A model generated the notes under the pieces. The model saw only the letters and a program-made list of their open reading frames with translations. It was not told the DNA's origin and ran no database searches. The position numbers and the translations under genes are program-made. DNA of 31,351 nt from Actinobacteria bacterium UBA959. Lineage in GTDB: Bacteria; Actinomycetota; Actinomycetes; S36-B12; UBA5976. Location: the NCBI GenBank assembly GCA_002293025.1, contig DBCL01000002.1, positions 26,180 through 57,530 of the forward strand. The letters run 5' to 3'. Positions 8,218 to 16,589 of this stretch are shown piece by piece; the first letter of the stretch is position 1, and the number at the start of each line of letters is the position of its first letter.

Positions 8218-9669
8218 TTGCGCTACTTAGTCGCTATTAGAGCCTTACCGTGGATATTGACCTCGTTGATTCAGCGGTTAGTGCGAGACCCGTGGCGAAC
8301 CTTGGCTGCCTTGAGCAGACGAGACTTGCTGCCCACACCGCAAAGGCTGCGGATCTGGTTAGAACTTAGATCCAATCGAGCCGAACAAATCTCGGTGCTG
8401 CCTAGATCGCCAAATCTGTCAAAAGTCAGTACTTCGATTAATGGCAATCCAGATACAGTCTTGCATTTTGTAACAAACTCTCTTCCCTACACAAACGCTG
8501 GTTACACAATTCGAACACACCAAATAATTGAAGCACAACTGCTTGCTGGGATTTCTGCTTCTGCTGTAACTCGATATGGATATCCAATTACTGCCGGTAA
8601 TGTACTTGCCGGCAACAGCACTAAAGTGCGTGGGTTTAACTCTGACCAAGAAATTACTTATCACCATCTACAGCCAACTGGGCTTGTAAAATTTGAGAAT
8701 ACTGAACCTGCCATTGTTGCTGCCGAGAAATTAGTTAGAAAGTTAAAGCCAGTTGTTTTACATGCTGCCACTGATTTTATGAATGGTGAGTTAGCTCATG
8801 CAGTTGCACAGCGAACTGGCTTGCCATTCGTATATGAAGTTAGAGGTTTTCTAGAAGACTCCTGGTTAGCTAAACAAAAAGATCATCCCGTTCATTCGAG
8901 TAGATATCTCGATGCTCGAAATCGGGAAACACAAGTTATGTTAAAAGCTGATGCTATTACAACTTTGAGTTTGACCATGAAGCTAGAAATGATAGAACGT
9001 GGAATTGATCCTAATAAAATTCATTTAATGCCCAATGCAGTTCCAGAAAACCTTCTTTCCACAGAGATGGATTCAACTCAGGCTAGGAAATTGCTAGGAC
9101 TGCCTCAATTGCCAACTTTCGGAATTGCTTCTACATTGCATGAGTTTGAAAACACCCAGATGTTGATTCAAGTTCTTGAGTTACTGCAAGCCCGTGGGAA
9201 AATAGCTCAATTATTGATTGTTGGAGATGGTCCACAATTAGAGCAACTTAAGAAACTGGCTAAGTCATCCGCATTAAGAGAGCGGATTCATATCGTGGGT
9301 CGAAAGGATTTTGATCAAGTCCACAACTATTTCTTGAGCATGGATGTATTCTGCTTACCTCGAAGTTTGTCTAGAGTGACATCATTAGTAACACCTCTTA
9401 AACCACTAGAGGCAATGGCTCTTGGTCGAGTAGTTGTTGGAAGCGACTTGCCAGCCATTCAAGAGCTCATAATCAATGGGGAAACTGGTTTGTTGGCACC
9501 GCCAGGCGACGCAAGCGCATTCACCACTGCAGTAGAGCGGGTTCTGTACGATCAGGGCCTGCGTTCCGAAATTTCCATTGCTGCCAAGCAATGGGTGTCT
9601 CAAAACAGGACTTGGCCGCGTATCGCTTTGCAATACCGAGATCTTTACGCTCGGTTAACTCAGCGATAA
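8218..9669 (+). CDS. GT4-family glycosyltransferase
   Basis: A 483-residue GT-B enzyme. Acceptor-side motifs are VLHFVTNSLPYTNAGYTIRTHQ (the GGY-like loop of GT4 enzymes) and LPFVYEVRGFLED. The donor half has KIHLMPNAVPEN, ...LLIVGDGPQLEQL, RIHIVGRKDFDQV and an EX7E-like stretch, LKPLEAMALGRVVVGSDLPAIQELI, then GLLAPPGD. The N-terminal 40 residues are basic and hydrophobic, including RDPWRTLAAL, probably a membrane-surface helix shared with the 208-aa protein. It starts at TTG 8218, with only a weak GGAAG upstream. It is the first gene of a plus-strand operon continuing into wecC, wzm, wzt and another GT. Sugar specificity is unknown. Confidence 0.87.
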   Translation: MRYLVAIRALPWILTSLIQRLVRDPWRTLAALSRRDLLPTPQRLRIWLELRSNRAEQISVLPRSPNLSKVSTSINGNPDTVLHFVTNSLPYTNAGYTIRTHQIIEAQLLAGISASAVTRYGYPITAGNVLAGNSTKVRGFNSDQEITYHHLQPTGLVKFENTEPAIVAAEKLVRKLKPVVLHAATDFMNGELAHAVAQRTGLPFVYEVRGFLEDSWLAKQKDHPVHSSRYLDARNRETQVMLKADAITTLSLTMKLEMIERGIDPNKIHLMPNAVPENLLSTEMDSTQARKLLGLPQLPTFGIASTLHEFENTQMLIQVLELLQARGKIAQLLIVGDGPQLEQLKKLAKSSALRERIHIVGRKDFDQVHNYFLSMDVFCLPRSLSRVTSLVTPLKPLEAMALGRVVVGSDLPAIQELIINGETGLLAPPGDASAFTTAVERVLYDQGLRSEISIAAKQWVSQNRTWPRIALQYRDLYARLTQR

Positions 9670-9687
9670 CTGCCTTATGGAGGATAG

Positions 9688-10947
9688 ATGTCAAGCGACT
9701 TAGTAGTCATTGGATTGGGCTATGTGGGACTCCCACTCGCCCAAGAAGCTATCCGTTCGGGGTTATCTGTAATTGGTTATGACGTGAGTGATCGCGTAAT
9801 TGATGGATTAATGGCTGGTAAGTCTCATGTTGATGATCTTTCCAATCAAGATATCGAAGAAATGCGCACTAAAGGATTTATTGCAACTAAGGATGATTCT
9901 GTTTTAGCGCAAGCTAAAGCAATTGTAATTTGTGTACCAACTCCGTTATCAGATGATGGCGGGCCAGATCTGGGAGCAGTTTTGGGCGCAACCAAAGCAA
10001 TTGCCAAGAATCTCCGTAAAGGTCAACTAGTGGTCTTGGAGTCAACAACTTATCCTGGAACAACTGAAGAAGTGGTTCAACCAATTTTAGAATCGGGTGG
10101 ACTAAAGGCTGGGGTAGATTTTCATTTAGCATTTTCACCAGAAAGAATTGATCCAGGAAATAAGAAATTTGGAATGCGCAATACTCCTAAGGTTGTCGGC
10201 GGAGTAAATCCAGAAAGCACAGAGGTTGCAGCAGCTCTTTATTCCAAGTTTGTGGACACTGTGGTTAGAGCCAAGGGCACTAGAGAAGCTGAGATGGCCA
10301 AGTTGTTAGAAAATACATACCGTCATATCAATATTGCTTTAGTAAATGAGATGGCAATGTTCTCCAAAGATCTCAAGATCGACCTATGGGATGTAATTAA
10401 ATGTGCCTCCACAAAACCGTTTGGTTTCCAAGCCTTTTATCCAGGTCCAGGGGTTGGTGGACATTGCATCCCAATTGATCCAAATTACCTGTCATACCAA
10501 GTTAAGGCCAACCTAGGTTATGCGTTTAGATTTGTTGAATTAGCTCAAGAAATTAATGCTGGAATGCCCTCCTATGTCGTACGCAGAACTCAAGACCTGC
10601 TAAACAATGTCGGAAAGCCACTAAAAGGCTCCACAGTTTTATTGTTAGGTGTAACTTATAAGCCAGACATTGCCGATCAGCGAGAATCCCCTGCCATTCC
10701 AGTTGGACAACAGCTCATGGAGCATGGGGCAAAAGTAATCTTCCATGATCCAATGGTTGAGCAATGGAATTTAGAAGGAACAAAACTTGACCGGATTAAA
10801 GATCTAGATATGGCTCTTTCGACTTCTGATATCACGATTTTGTTACAAGATCACACAAGTTATGATCATAAAAGTTTGGCTGATAAAGCAAAGCTCTTGT
10901 TTGACACTCGAGGCCAAATTGATATAGCTGGGGTAGAAAGATTGTGA
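9688..10947 (+). CDS. wecC: UDP-N-acetyl-hexosamine 6-dehydrogenase (WecC/WbpA type)
   Basis: An NAD-dependent four-electron oxidation of a UDP-HexNAc to the uronate. The N-terminal Rossmann motif is VIGLGYVGLPLA (residues about 7-18). Other motifs are CVPTPL, STTYPGTTEE, FSPERIDPG, LENTYRHINIALVNE and the catalytic segment GPGVGGHCIPIDPNYL with Cys260. GVTYKPDIADQRESPA marks the UDP-binding C-terminal domain. FYPGPGxGGHCIPIDP is typical of the HexNAc branch rather than UDP-glucose dehydrogenase. With WecB nearby, UDP-ManNAc is the likely substrate, giving UDP-ManNAcA; UDP-GlcNAc (WbpA-like) is the alternative. The ATG at 9688 follows GGAGG 4 nt upstream, an excellent ribosome site. The stop overlaps the wzm GTG by 4 nt. 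Confidence 0.9.
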   Translation: MSSDLVVIGLGYVGLPLAQEAIRSGLSVIGYDVSDRVIDGLMAGKSHVDDLSNQDIEEMRTKGFIATKDDSVLAQAKAIVICVPTPLSDDGGPDLGAVLGATKAIAKNLRKGQLVVLESTTYPGTTEEVVQPILESGGLKAGVDFHLAFSPERIDPGNKKFGMRNTPKVVGGVNPESTEVAAALYSKFVDTVVRAKGTREAEMAKLLENTYRHINIALVNEMAMFSKDLKIDLWDVIKCASTKPFGFQAFYPGPGVGGHCIPIDPNYLSYQVKANLGYAFRFVELAQEINAGMPSYVVRRTQDLLNNVGKPLKGSTVLLLGVTYKPDIADQRESPAIPVGQQLMEHGAKVIFHDPMVEQWNLEGTKLDRIKDLDMALSTSDITILLQDHTSYDHKSLADKAKLLFDTRGQIDIAGVERL

Positions 10948-11780
10948 GTGAAGCTGGGAAGCTTCGCCCGGTAAGCGCTCGCTTACCGTTATCTTCGTAC
11001 CTAAAAGACCTGTGGAAGAGAAGATTCTTTATTGCCTCTTTTGCTAGAGCTCGAGTTGAAGGTCAGAATTCAAATGCAGTTCTAGGTCAAGCATGGTTGC
11101 TGCTAACTCCAATGCTTACAGCCGCTGTTTACTACCTGTTATTTGGAGTAATTCTAGGTACCACTCGAGGAATAGATAACTTCGTATTATTTTTAATAAT
11201 TGGAGTTTTGATATTTAGATTTACATCTAGCAGCACTACTGCTGGTGGAAATTCAATTATTTCTAATCAGGGCCTAATTAGATCACTGCATTTCCCTCGG
11301 GCATTGCTGCCGATCGCCTCAACATTACAACAACTGATTCAGGTTATACCCGCTTTAGTAATCATTGTCGCCTGCGCATTTCTAACCGGTGAGTCAATTC
11401 GCTGGCAATGGATTCTAATTTTTCCAGCACTGATGCTTCAGTTTATTTTCACAACTGGACTTTCTCTTTTCTTAGCCAGATTAGTTAGTGAAGTTAGAGA
11501 TTTTGCAAAATTGAGTCCGTTCTTAATTCGTATGTGGGGATATCTAAGTGGAATCTTTTTCAGCGTAGAAGCAATGAAGGATCGTTTTCCAGCTAGCGCC
11601 GAACCTTTCTTGCTCTTTAATCCTCTGCACATTTATATGGAATTAGCCAGATCCTGTTTTATGGAATCAGCACCTGCTAGTAGTCAAGACTGGCTTTTAG
11701 GTCTTGGTTGGGCAGTTCTATTCCTAGTTATTGGTTTCTCTTATTTTTTCAAGGGAGAAGGTAAGTATGGCCGCGACTAA
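10944..11780 (+). CDS. wzm: ABC-2 type polysaccharide export permease (Wzm/TagG-like)
   Basis: A 278-residue membrane protein of the polysaccharide-exporter ABC-2 family. A cytoplasmic N-terminus with LWKRRFFIASFARARVEGQ is followed by the characteristic LGQAWLLLTPML, about six hydrophobic segments (from near 50 to 272), an LRFPRAL-like element (SLHFPRALLPIA) and NPLHIYMELAR near the C-terminus. It would form the channel exporting undecaprenyl-linked glycan across the inner membrane. The GTG start at 10944 overlaps the wecC stop by 4 nt (GTGA), and the gene runs 14 nt into wzt, so the three are coupled. Confidence 0.92.
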   Translation: MSEAGKLRPVSARLPLSSYLKDLWKRRFFIASFARARVEGQNSNAVLGQAWLLLTPMLTAAVYYLLFGVILGTTRGIDNFVLFLIIGVLIFRFTSSSTTAGGNSIISNQGLIRSLHFPRALLPIASTLQQLIQVIPALVIIVACAFLTGESIRWQWILIFPALMLQFIFTTGLSLFLARLVSEVRDFAKLSPFLIRMWGYLSGIFFSVEAMKDRFPASAEPFLLFNPLHIYMELARSCFMESAPASSQDWLLGLGWAVLFLVIGFSYFFKGEGKYGRD

Positions 11781-12528
11781 ACCATTGACCGTCTCTGTTG
11801 ATGAATTGAATGTGGTCTACCGAGTTAAGGGTAGGCGCAAAGGAAAGAAAATTACCGCTAAACAAACTTTTGTGGACAAGTTATTGCGCCGCAGTAACGA
11901 GACTGCAATGCGTGAAGTGCACGCCCTCAAGGGAATAAGTTTTCAAACTCGCCAGGGTGAGGCGGTCGCCATTATTGGTAAGAATGGCTCTGGGAAAACA
12001 ACATTGTTGAGATCAATTGCAGGTCTCTTACCTGCTCGATCTGGGTCTGTTCTAACCAGCTCGCAACCTTCATTACTTGGTGTCAACGCGGCTTTAATGA
12101 ACCATCTAACGGGTAGAAGAAATATTGAGTTGGGTGGCTTGGCGCTAGGCATGACCCCAAAAATGATTCAAGATCAGATGGATTCCATCATTGAATTTTC
12201 GGGGCTAGATGAATTCATCGACTTGCCATTAAGCACTTATTCCTCAGGCATGCAAGCCAGACTTAGATTTGCGATTGCATCTTCACTCCCTCAAGAAATT
12301 TTGATGATTGATGAAGCGCTTGCAACTGGCGATGTGGGTTTTAAGAAGCGCTCTCAGGAACGTATTGCTAACTTGAAGGAACATGCTGGCACAATCTTTT
12401 TAGTTTCACACTCGCACTCAGTGATTGCAGAAACTTGCGAGCGATCAATTTGGTTAGATGCTGGTGTGATCGTGGCTGATGGGCCAACATCTGAAGTATT
12501 ACCTGCATACGAAAAAACTCAAGAGTAA
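11767..12528 (+). CDS. wzt: ABC transporter ATP-binding protein for polysaccharide export (Wzt/TagH-like)
   Basis: The energising subunit for Wzm. Motifs include Walker A GKNGSGKT, the Wzt-style signature LSTYSSGMQARLRFA in place of LSGGQ, Walker B with switch EILMIDEALATGD, and the H-loop in VSHSHS. The pre-Walker part has the VYRVKG...REVHALKGISF arrangement of polysaccharide exporters. I place the start at ATG 11767, with AAGGGAGAAG upstream, giving 253 residues; an in-frame start at 11731 would overlap wzm more deeply without a better ribosome site. At this length it ends soon after the nucleotide-binding domain, so the carbohydrate-binding C-terminal domain of some Wzt proteins is absent. 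Export would then not be gated by a chain-end modification. Confidence 0.93.
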   Translation: MAATKPLTVSVDELNVVYRVKGRRKGKKITAKQTFVDKLLRRSNETAMREVHALKGISFQTRQGEAVAIIGKNGSGKTTLLRSIAGLLPARSGSVLTSSQPSLLGVNAALMNHLTGRRNIELGGLALGMTPKMIQDQMDSIIEFSGLDEFIDLPLSTYSSGMQARLRFAIASSLPQEILMIDEALATGDVGFKKRSQERIANLKEHAGTIFLVSHSHSVIAETCERSIWLDAGVIVADGPTSEVLPAYEKTQE

Positions 12529-12530
12529 CC

Positions 12531-13613
12531 ATGAAGGTGCTGGTCGTTACTGTGGTTCACCATCCCAAAGATGCCCGAATAAGAGCTCGACAAATTGAGT
12601 GTCTGCTTGCACGTGACGTGCAAATTAGTTTGGCAGCACCTTTTGAAGATTTTCAGGTCGAGGAACTTGACACTAGGGTCAAGCCAATCAATTTACCTCG
12701 CGCTAAAGGAACTAAACGTGTGTTGGCGTTACGTGCTGCATCTAAGTTAATCACTCGATCAAGCTTAGAATTCGATTTAGTCTTAATTCATGATCCAGAA
12801 TTGATTTTTGCTGCACGCAAGAGCAAAGTCCCGGTTATTTGGGACGTTCATGAAGACACTTCTGCCGCATTGAGCATGAAAAGCTGGTTACCAAAAGTTT
12901 TGAAACTGCCGGCAAAATTGTTGATTGGTTACTTGGAGCGTTACGCTGAGAAAAAATTCACCTTAATCTTAGCTGAGTCAAGTTACCAGAATAGATTTAA
13001 GAAGAAATTGAGAATTGTCCCAAATACAACTTCAGTTAAACCATTAAGGAACGTTGCAGACCGATCAAGTGTTGTTTATCTCGGCACAATCAGTTCAGTA
13101 AGAGGGGGGTATGAACTAATTGAGTTGGCAAAGAAACTGCACTCACTAGGCGTTACCGTAGAACTGATTGGACCTTGCATAGAACCTCACCTAGAGGTTG
13201 CCCTGATTGATTTAAACAACTCAGCTACATTGCGTTGGTACGGGTTTATGCCTAACCTAGAAGCGTTAAATCTACTTCAAGGAGCAATTGCTGGCTTGTC
13301 ACTTTTGCACGACCAGCCAAATTATCAACATAGCCAACCCACGAAGATCTTTGAATATCTTTCAGCTGGGTTGCCAGTAATTACAACTAATAATCCTTCA
13401 GCTGCCCAGTTAGTTAACAAGGCCAACTGTGGGTTTATTGTAGATTTTCACGAGGTGGATACAGTTGTAGAGGCAGTGACAAAGTTAAGAGATGATGCAC
13501 AATTAAGACACACCCTTGGTAATAACGGCTATGAATATGTCTTGGCTAATCACTCGTGGGATAAAGACCAGGAGGTATTTCTTAGCGCGATCGAAGATGC
13601 TTTGGCGAAGTGA
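12531..13613 (+). CDS. GT4-family glycosyltransferase
   Basis: A 360-residue GT-B enzyme beginning MKVLVVTVVHHPKDARIRAR, the start seen in actinobacterial GT4 proteins. The acceptor half includes LVLIHDPELIFAARKSKVPVIWDVHED. The donor half has RIVPNTTSV, SVVYLGTISSVRGGYELIEL, LRWYGFMPNLEALNLL and PTKIFEYLSAGLPVITTNN, where the Glu-rich loop contacts donor phosphates. It follows wzt after 2 nt as the last gene of the GT-wecC-wzm-wzt operon. Its 3' end overlaps the convergent GT2 gene by 32 nt. It probably adds a sugar to the lipid-linked repeat; donor unknown. Confidence 0.88.
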   Translation: MKVLVVTVVHHPKDARIRARQIECLLARDVQISLAAPFEDFQVEELDTRVKPINLPRAKGTKRVLALRAASKLITRSSLEFDLVLIHDPELIFAARKSKVPVIWDVHEDTSAALSMKSWLPKVLKLPAKLLIGYLERYAEKKFTLILAESSYQNRFKKKLRIVPNTTSVKPLRNVADRSSVVYLGTISSVRGGYELIELAKKLHSLGVTVELIGPCIEPHLEVALIDLNNSATLRWYGFMPNLEALNLLQGAIAGLSLLHDQPNYQHSQPTKIFEYLSAGLPVITTNNPSAAQLVNKANCGFIVDFHEVDTVVEAVTKLRDDAQLRHTLGNNGYEYVLANHSWDKDQEVFLSAIEDALAK

Positions 13614-14583
13614 TAAACCCAAATCCCCATGTTAAATGCATTGTTGTCAGCACTATTGGTAGATAGAACTTAACCTTCATGGATTGTTTGCGAGACACAA
13701 CAAATCCCCCAATCACAACTAAGCCAGCGTAGCCAGCAATTGGTAGGGCACTAATTGGAAATAAGGAGGCTGCGGAAATTGCACTATATATTGAGATTAG
13801 TCCGGAGAGAATTAGCGCACTAAACGTGAGTGGTGGTGCTAAATATCTAACTGAATTTGTCTCTGGGTAGGTTCGACTGACTTCTCGTCTCCATCTCCCA
13901 TATTCAAAGTATTGACGAGCCAGGGCCGTCAACGAAGATCTTGGGCGATAGCTAACTTCTAGATTGGGATTGAACCAGATCTTTCCGCCAGACTTTCTAA
14001 TTCGATGATTTAATTCCCAGTCTTGAGCTCTGATAAATGTCTCGTCATATCCATTTGCGTCATCAAGTGTTTCCCGCCTAAACACTCCAAGATAGACAGT
14101 TAATGCCTCACCCTCAGATCCACCAACATGAAATGCTGCTGGTCCTACCCCTAAAGTGCTACGCATTGCACACGCCACAGCTTTTTCAAAATTTGTGATG
14201 CCCGTCGCTGCCATAACACCGCCAACAACATCAGCATTGGTTCGAACTAAAGTTTCAAGTGCAGTACTAATGTAATTAGGGCTCAACTCACAATGCCCAT
14301 CAACTCTAACTATCACTTGATATTTGCTAGCTCTAACCGCAATATTTAATCCAGCAGCAGTTTTACCTGTTTTGCTTTGAACTAACTTAACTCTGGAATC
14401 TCGTTGTGCTAATTTAGCTGCCACTTCGTTTGTGTTGTCTATGGATGGACCGAGAGCCAAAATAACTTCAAGATCTACATCAACTTTTTGTTCTAGGACT
14501 CGGCTAACCGCTTCATTAAGGTAGGGCGCCTCGTTAAGAACGGGGATAACAACACTCACCCCGTCAAATGACCCTGTGCTCAT
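13582..14583 (-). CDS. GT2-family glycosyltransferase with C-terminal membrane segments
   Basis: A 333-residue GT-A enzyme. The N-terminal catalytic domain opens VSVVIPVLNEAPYLNEAV, has a nucleotide-sugar motif VRVDGHCEL (DGH in place of DXD) and ends with RAQDWELNHRIRKSGGKIW, matching the ED/QXXRW-like acceptor region. About residues 248-325 form three or so hydrophobic helices, as in ExoA-like membrane GT2 enzymes, so it probably acts on a lipid-linked acceptor at the cytoplasmic face. The ATG at 14583 follows AAGGTGA. It is a single-gene unit, diverging by 54 nt from the sulfotransferase gene and overlapping the GT4 gene by 32 nt at the 3' end. Confidence 0.87.
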   Translation of the reverse strand: MSTGSFDGVSVVIPVLNEAPYLNEAVSRVLEQKVDVDLEVILALGPSIDNTNEVAAKLAQRDSRVKLVQSKTGKTAAGLNIAVRASKYQVIVRVDGHCELSPNYISTALETLVRTNADVVGGVMAATGITNFEKAVACAMRSTLGVGPAAFHVGGSEGEALTVYLGVFRRETLDDANGYDETFIRAQDWELNHRIRKSGGKIWFNPNLEVSYRPRSSLTALARQYFEYGRWRREVSRTYPETNSVRYLAPPLTFSALILSGLISIYSAISAASLFPISALPIAGYAGLVVIGGFVVSRKQSMKVKFYLPIVLTTMHLTWGFGFITSPKHLRSR

Positions 14584-14637
14584 GGAATATCACCTTAGCG
14601 GTGCGAGAATGCGCTCTCGAGTAAGAAGGGCCGAAAA

Positions 14638-15729
14638 GTGTCAAATACACCTAGAACCGTGGTGCTCCATATTGGCACCATGAAGTCTGGGACGACTTAT
14701 CTTCAAAATATTATGAAGAGTCAACTGACAAACTTGGCTGCAGTTGATTGGCTCTACCCAATGAAGTTTGCACCTAAAAATGGTGCCCTAAACCATGAAC
14801 GAGCCATCTATGGCTTAGTCGGTTCAAATATTCCTTGGGTGAGCCCAAAAGAACAAGCAAAGATGGACCACTGGTGGCACAAATTATCTGAAGAGATATC
14901 TGATACTGACAAGAATGTAATCATCTCTGCTGAAGCGGTGGCTGTCATGCTCGATGCTGGAATTGAATTGCTAGTAAAGAGCCTACCAAAATGCGAAATA
15001 AAGGTTGTGATCACTGCCCGTGATCTGGGTCGAGTCTTACCATCTTCCTGGCAACAAAGTGTTCGAAATGGTCGCACCTACACATACACAGAATATTTCG
15101 ATCGCATTAAGTTGGCATTTGAAACCCAGGGAAGCGATCCAGTTGGCAGTTCCTTCTGGCAAAGTTACAAGATTGCAGAATTAGTTGAACGTTGGTCAAA
15201 ATATGTTCCGATCGCCAACATTACAGTGGTTACAGTTCCTAGAAAATCTAATCCCGAAGAACTTTGGCAAAGATTCACAAATGCACTTGGAATTTCTTCC
15301 CTAGTAGAGCAGCACCCAACTACTCTAAATGACAAACAAGCCCATATATCCATCACCTGGCCCGAAGCAGAGGCATTAGTTCAACTGAATCAAGCATGGT
15401 TTGATCAGAAAATAAAAGTCAGGGAATCAAATCGGCTGAGAAACAACATTATTAGAACTGGTTTTCAACACAATCAAAATCGTGGCCCACAAATTGGTCT
15501 AACAGAGCCTTGGTTTTCGCTTGCTAAGACATGGGCCGAACTAGATGCAGAAAACCTGAAAAAAACTGGAGTCAACATTATTGGCGATCTAAATGATTTA
15601 TTGGTAGATGCCCAATTAAGTTCAGCTACTAGTTGTAGTTCTTCTGAAATTGTTGCGGCTCTTGACTTAGCCAAGCAAATTGGCAGCAAACCTAAGCGCT
15701 CACGCTGGACTAGATTCAGGAGCACCTAA
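14638..15729 (+). CDS. PAPS-dependent sulfotransferase-like protein, probable glycan sulfotransferase
   Basis: A 363-residue protein whose N-terminus VVLHIGTMKSGTTYLQ (residues 8-23) is the 5'-phosphosulfate loop of sulfotransferases. The second signature, VVITARDLGRVLPSSWQQS (123-141), supplies the 3'-phosphate-binding Arg128 and Ser136/137. These two spaced motifs define PAPS-binding sulfotransferases. It has no signal peptide or membrane span, so it acts in the cytosol where PAPS is made. The start is GTG 14638 with GAAGGG 7 nt upstream. PAPS-making cysD and cysNC lie 2.2 kb downstream and sugar-acid synthesis genes surround it, so the substrate is probably the surface glycan or its lipid-linked repeat. 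The exact acceptor is unknown. Its last 30 nt overlap the convergent methyltransferase gene. Confidence 0.82.
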   Translation: MSNTPRTVVLHIGTMKSGTTYLQNIMKSQLTNLAAVDWLYPMKFAPKNGALNHERAIYGLVGSNIPWVSPKEQAKMDHWWHKLSEEISDTDKNVIISAEAVAVMLDAGIELLVKSLPKCEIKVVITARDLGRVLPSSWQQSVRNGRTYTYTEYFDRIKLAFETQGSDPVGSSFWQSYKIAELVERWSKYVPIANITVVTVPRKSNPEELWQRFTNALGISSLVEQHPTTLNDKQAHISITWPEAEALVQLNQAWFDQKIKVRESNRLRNNIIRTGFQHNQNRGPQIGLTEPWFSLAKTWAELDAENLKKTGVNIIGDLNDLLVDAQLSSATSCSSSEIVAALDLAKQIGSKPKRSRWTRFRST

Positions 15730-16551
15730 GTCTGCAATTAGAGCGTGCCACTTACCTCGACCTAGTAAGCCCACACCTTTTTCTAAATCCAAAACTGCTG
15801 AGCTAAATTCTGGATACATCTGCAACCAACGTTCAAACACTCTTTGCTCATCTTCGCGAACAAGATCATCTAAAACCAATATGCAGTCTGCTGCTAATCT
15901 TTCATAGATCAAAGGTAATGCTGCAAATCGAGCATAGCTTCCATTACTCGCAGGAGGTCCATCCACAAAAACTAAATCTAAAGCAAGGGTGCCATCTAGT
16001 ACCGACTGTTCATACCAAGTTGTGTGAACTCCATCTATCAAATATTCGGTCAAACCACTAGATCTAATCTCAACGCGACTAGTCAAGCCCGCTAAGTCAA
16101 CTAATGCTTTTGTTCGCTGTGCAAATTCTAAACTGCTATCAATTGAAATTATCCGACAATCAATACTGGAAGCCTGAGCAAGTCTAATTGTGCTTAATCC
16201 ACTACCAATATCTAATATATTTTTGGCATCAATGCGACCAACTAAACTTGTTAACAGCCACAAGACATCTGGTGAAGCTGCCCACTTCCGAGTTGAGAAA
16301 TGCCAAGCTGGTGCGTGACCTATTGAAATCATGGCTTCAATTTGTTTAGTTTCATTCATAAGCTTTTTGCTAAACAAGCGCCACCACTGTCCGCCTGGAG
16401 ATAATTGACGATTAACTTTCTGTGGCACTTTGCGAACCAACATTGTCAGTTGGCCCAAATCTCGCCGAATAAGCAGAGTTTGATAAACCAAAAACAGCAG
16501 CACGCCCAGAAGGAGTAGGGCAGATAGAGCCAGCAAGGTAGATTGGGCCAT
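15700..16551 (-). CDS. Membrane-anchored class I SAM-dependent methyltransferase-like protein
   Basis: A 283-residue protein. Residues 4-28 are a single hydrophobic helix followed by positive charges (IRRD), predicting an anchor with the catalytic domain inside the cell. The Rossmann methyltransferase core begins with motif I ILDIGSGLSTIRLA (about 112-125), then IISIDSS (motif II) and DLVFVDGPPASNG (motif IV), ending with CILVLDDLVRE. This pattern matches Methyltransf_24-like O-methyltransferases. The start ATG is preceded by GAGAGG. It sits between the sulfotransferase and the ugd-cysD-cysNC operon, so O-methylation of the same glycan is inferred. A different small-molecule substrate is possible. 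Confidence 0.78.
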   Translation of the reverse strand: MAQSTLLALSALLLLGVLLFLVYQTLLIRRDLGQLTMLVRKVPQKVNRQLSPGGQWWRLFSKKLMNETKQIEAMISIGHAPAWHFSTRKWAASPDVLWLLTSLVGRIDAKNILDIGSGLSTIRLAQASSIDCRIISIDSSLEFAQRTKALVDLAGLTSRVEIRSSGLTEYLIDGVHTTWYEQSVLDGTLALDLVFVDGPPASNGSYARFAALPLIYERLAADCILVLDDLVREDEQRVFERWLQMYPEFSSAVLDLEKGVGLLGRGKWHALIADLGAPESSPA

Positions 16552-16589
16552 AGAGCCAGCCTCTCACAAACTGACACCCAAGGACGTTT

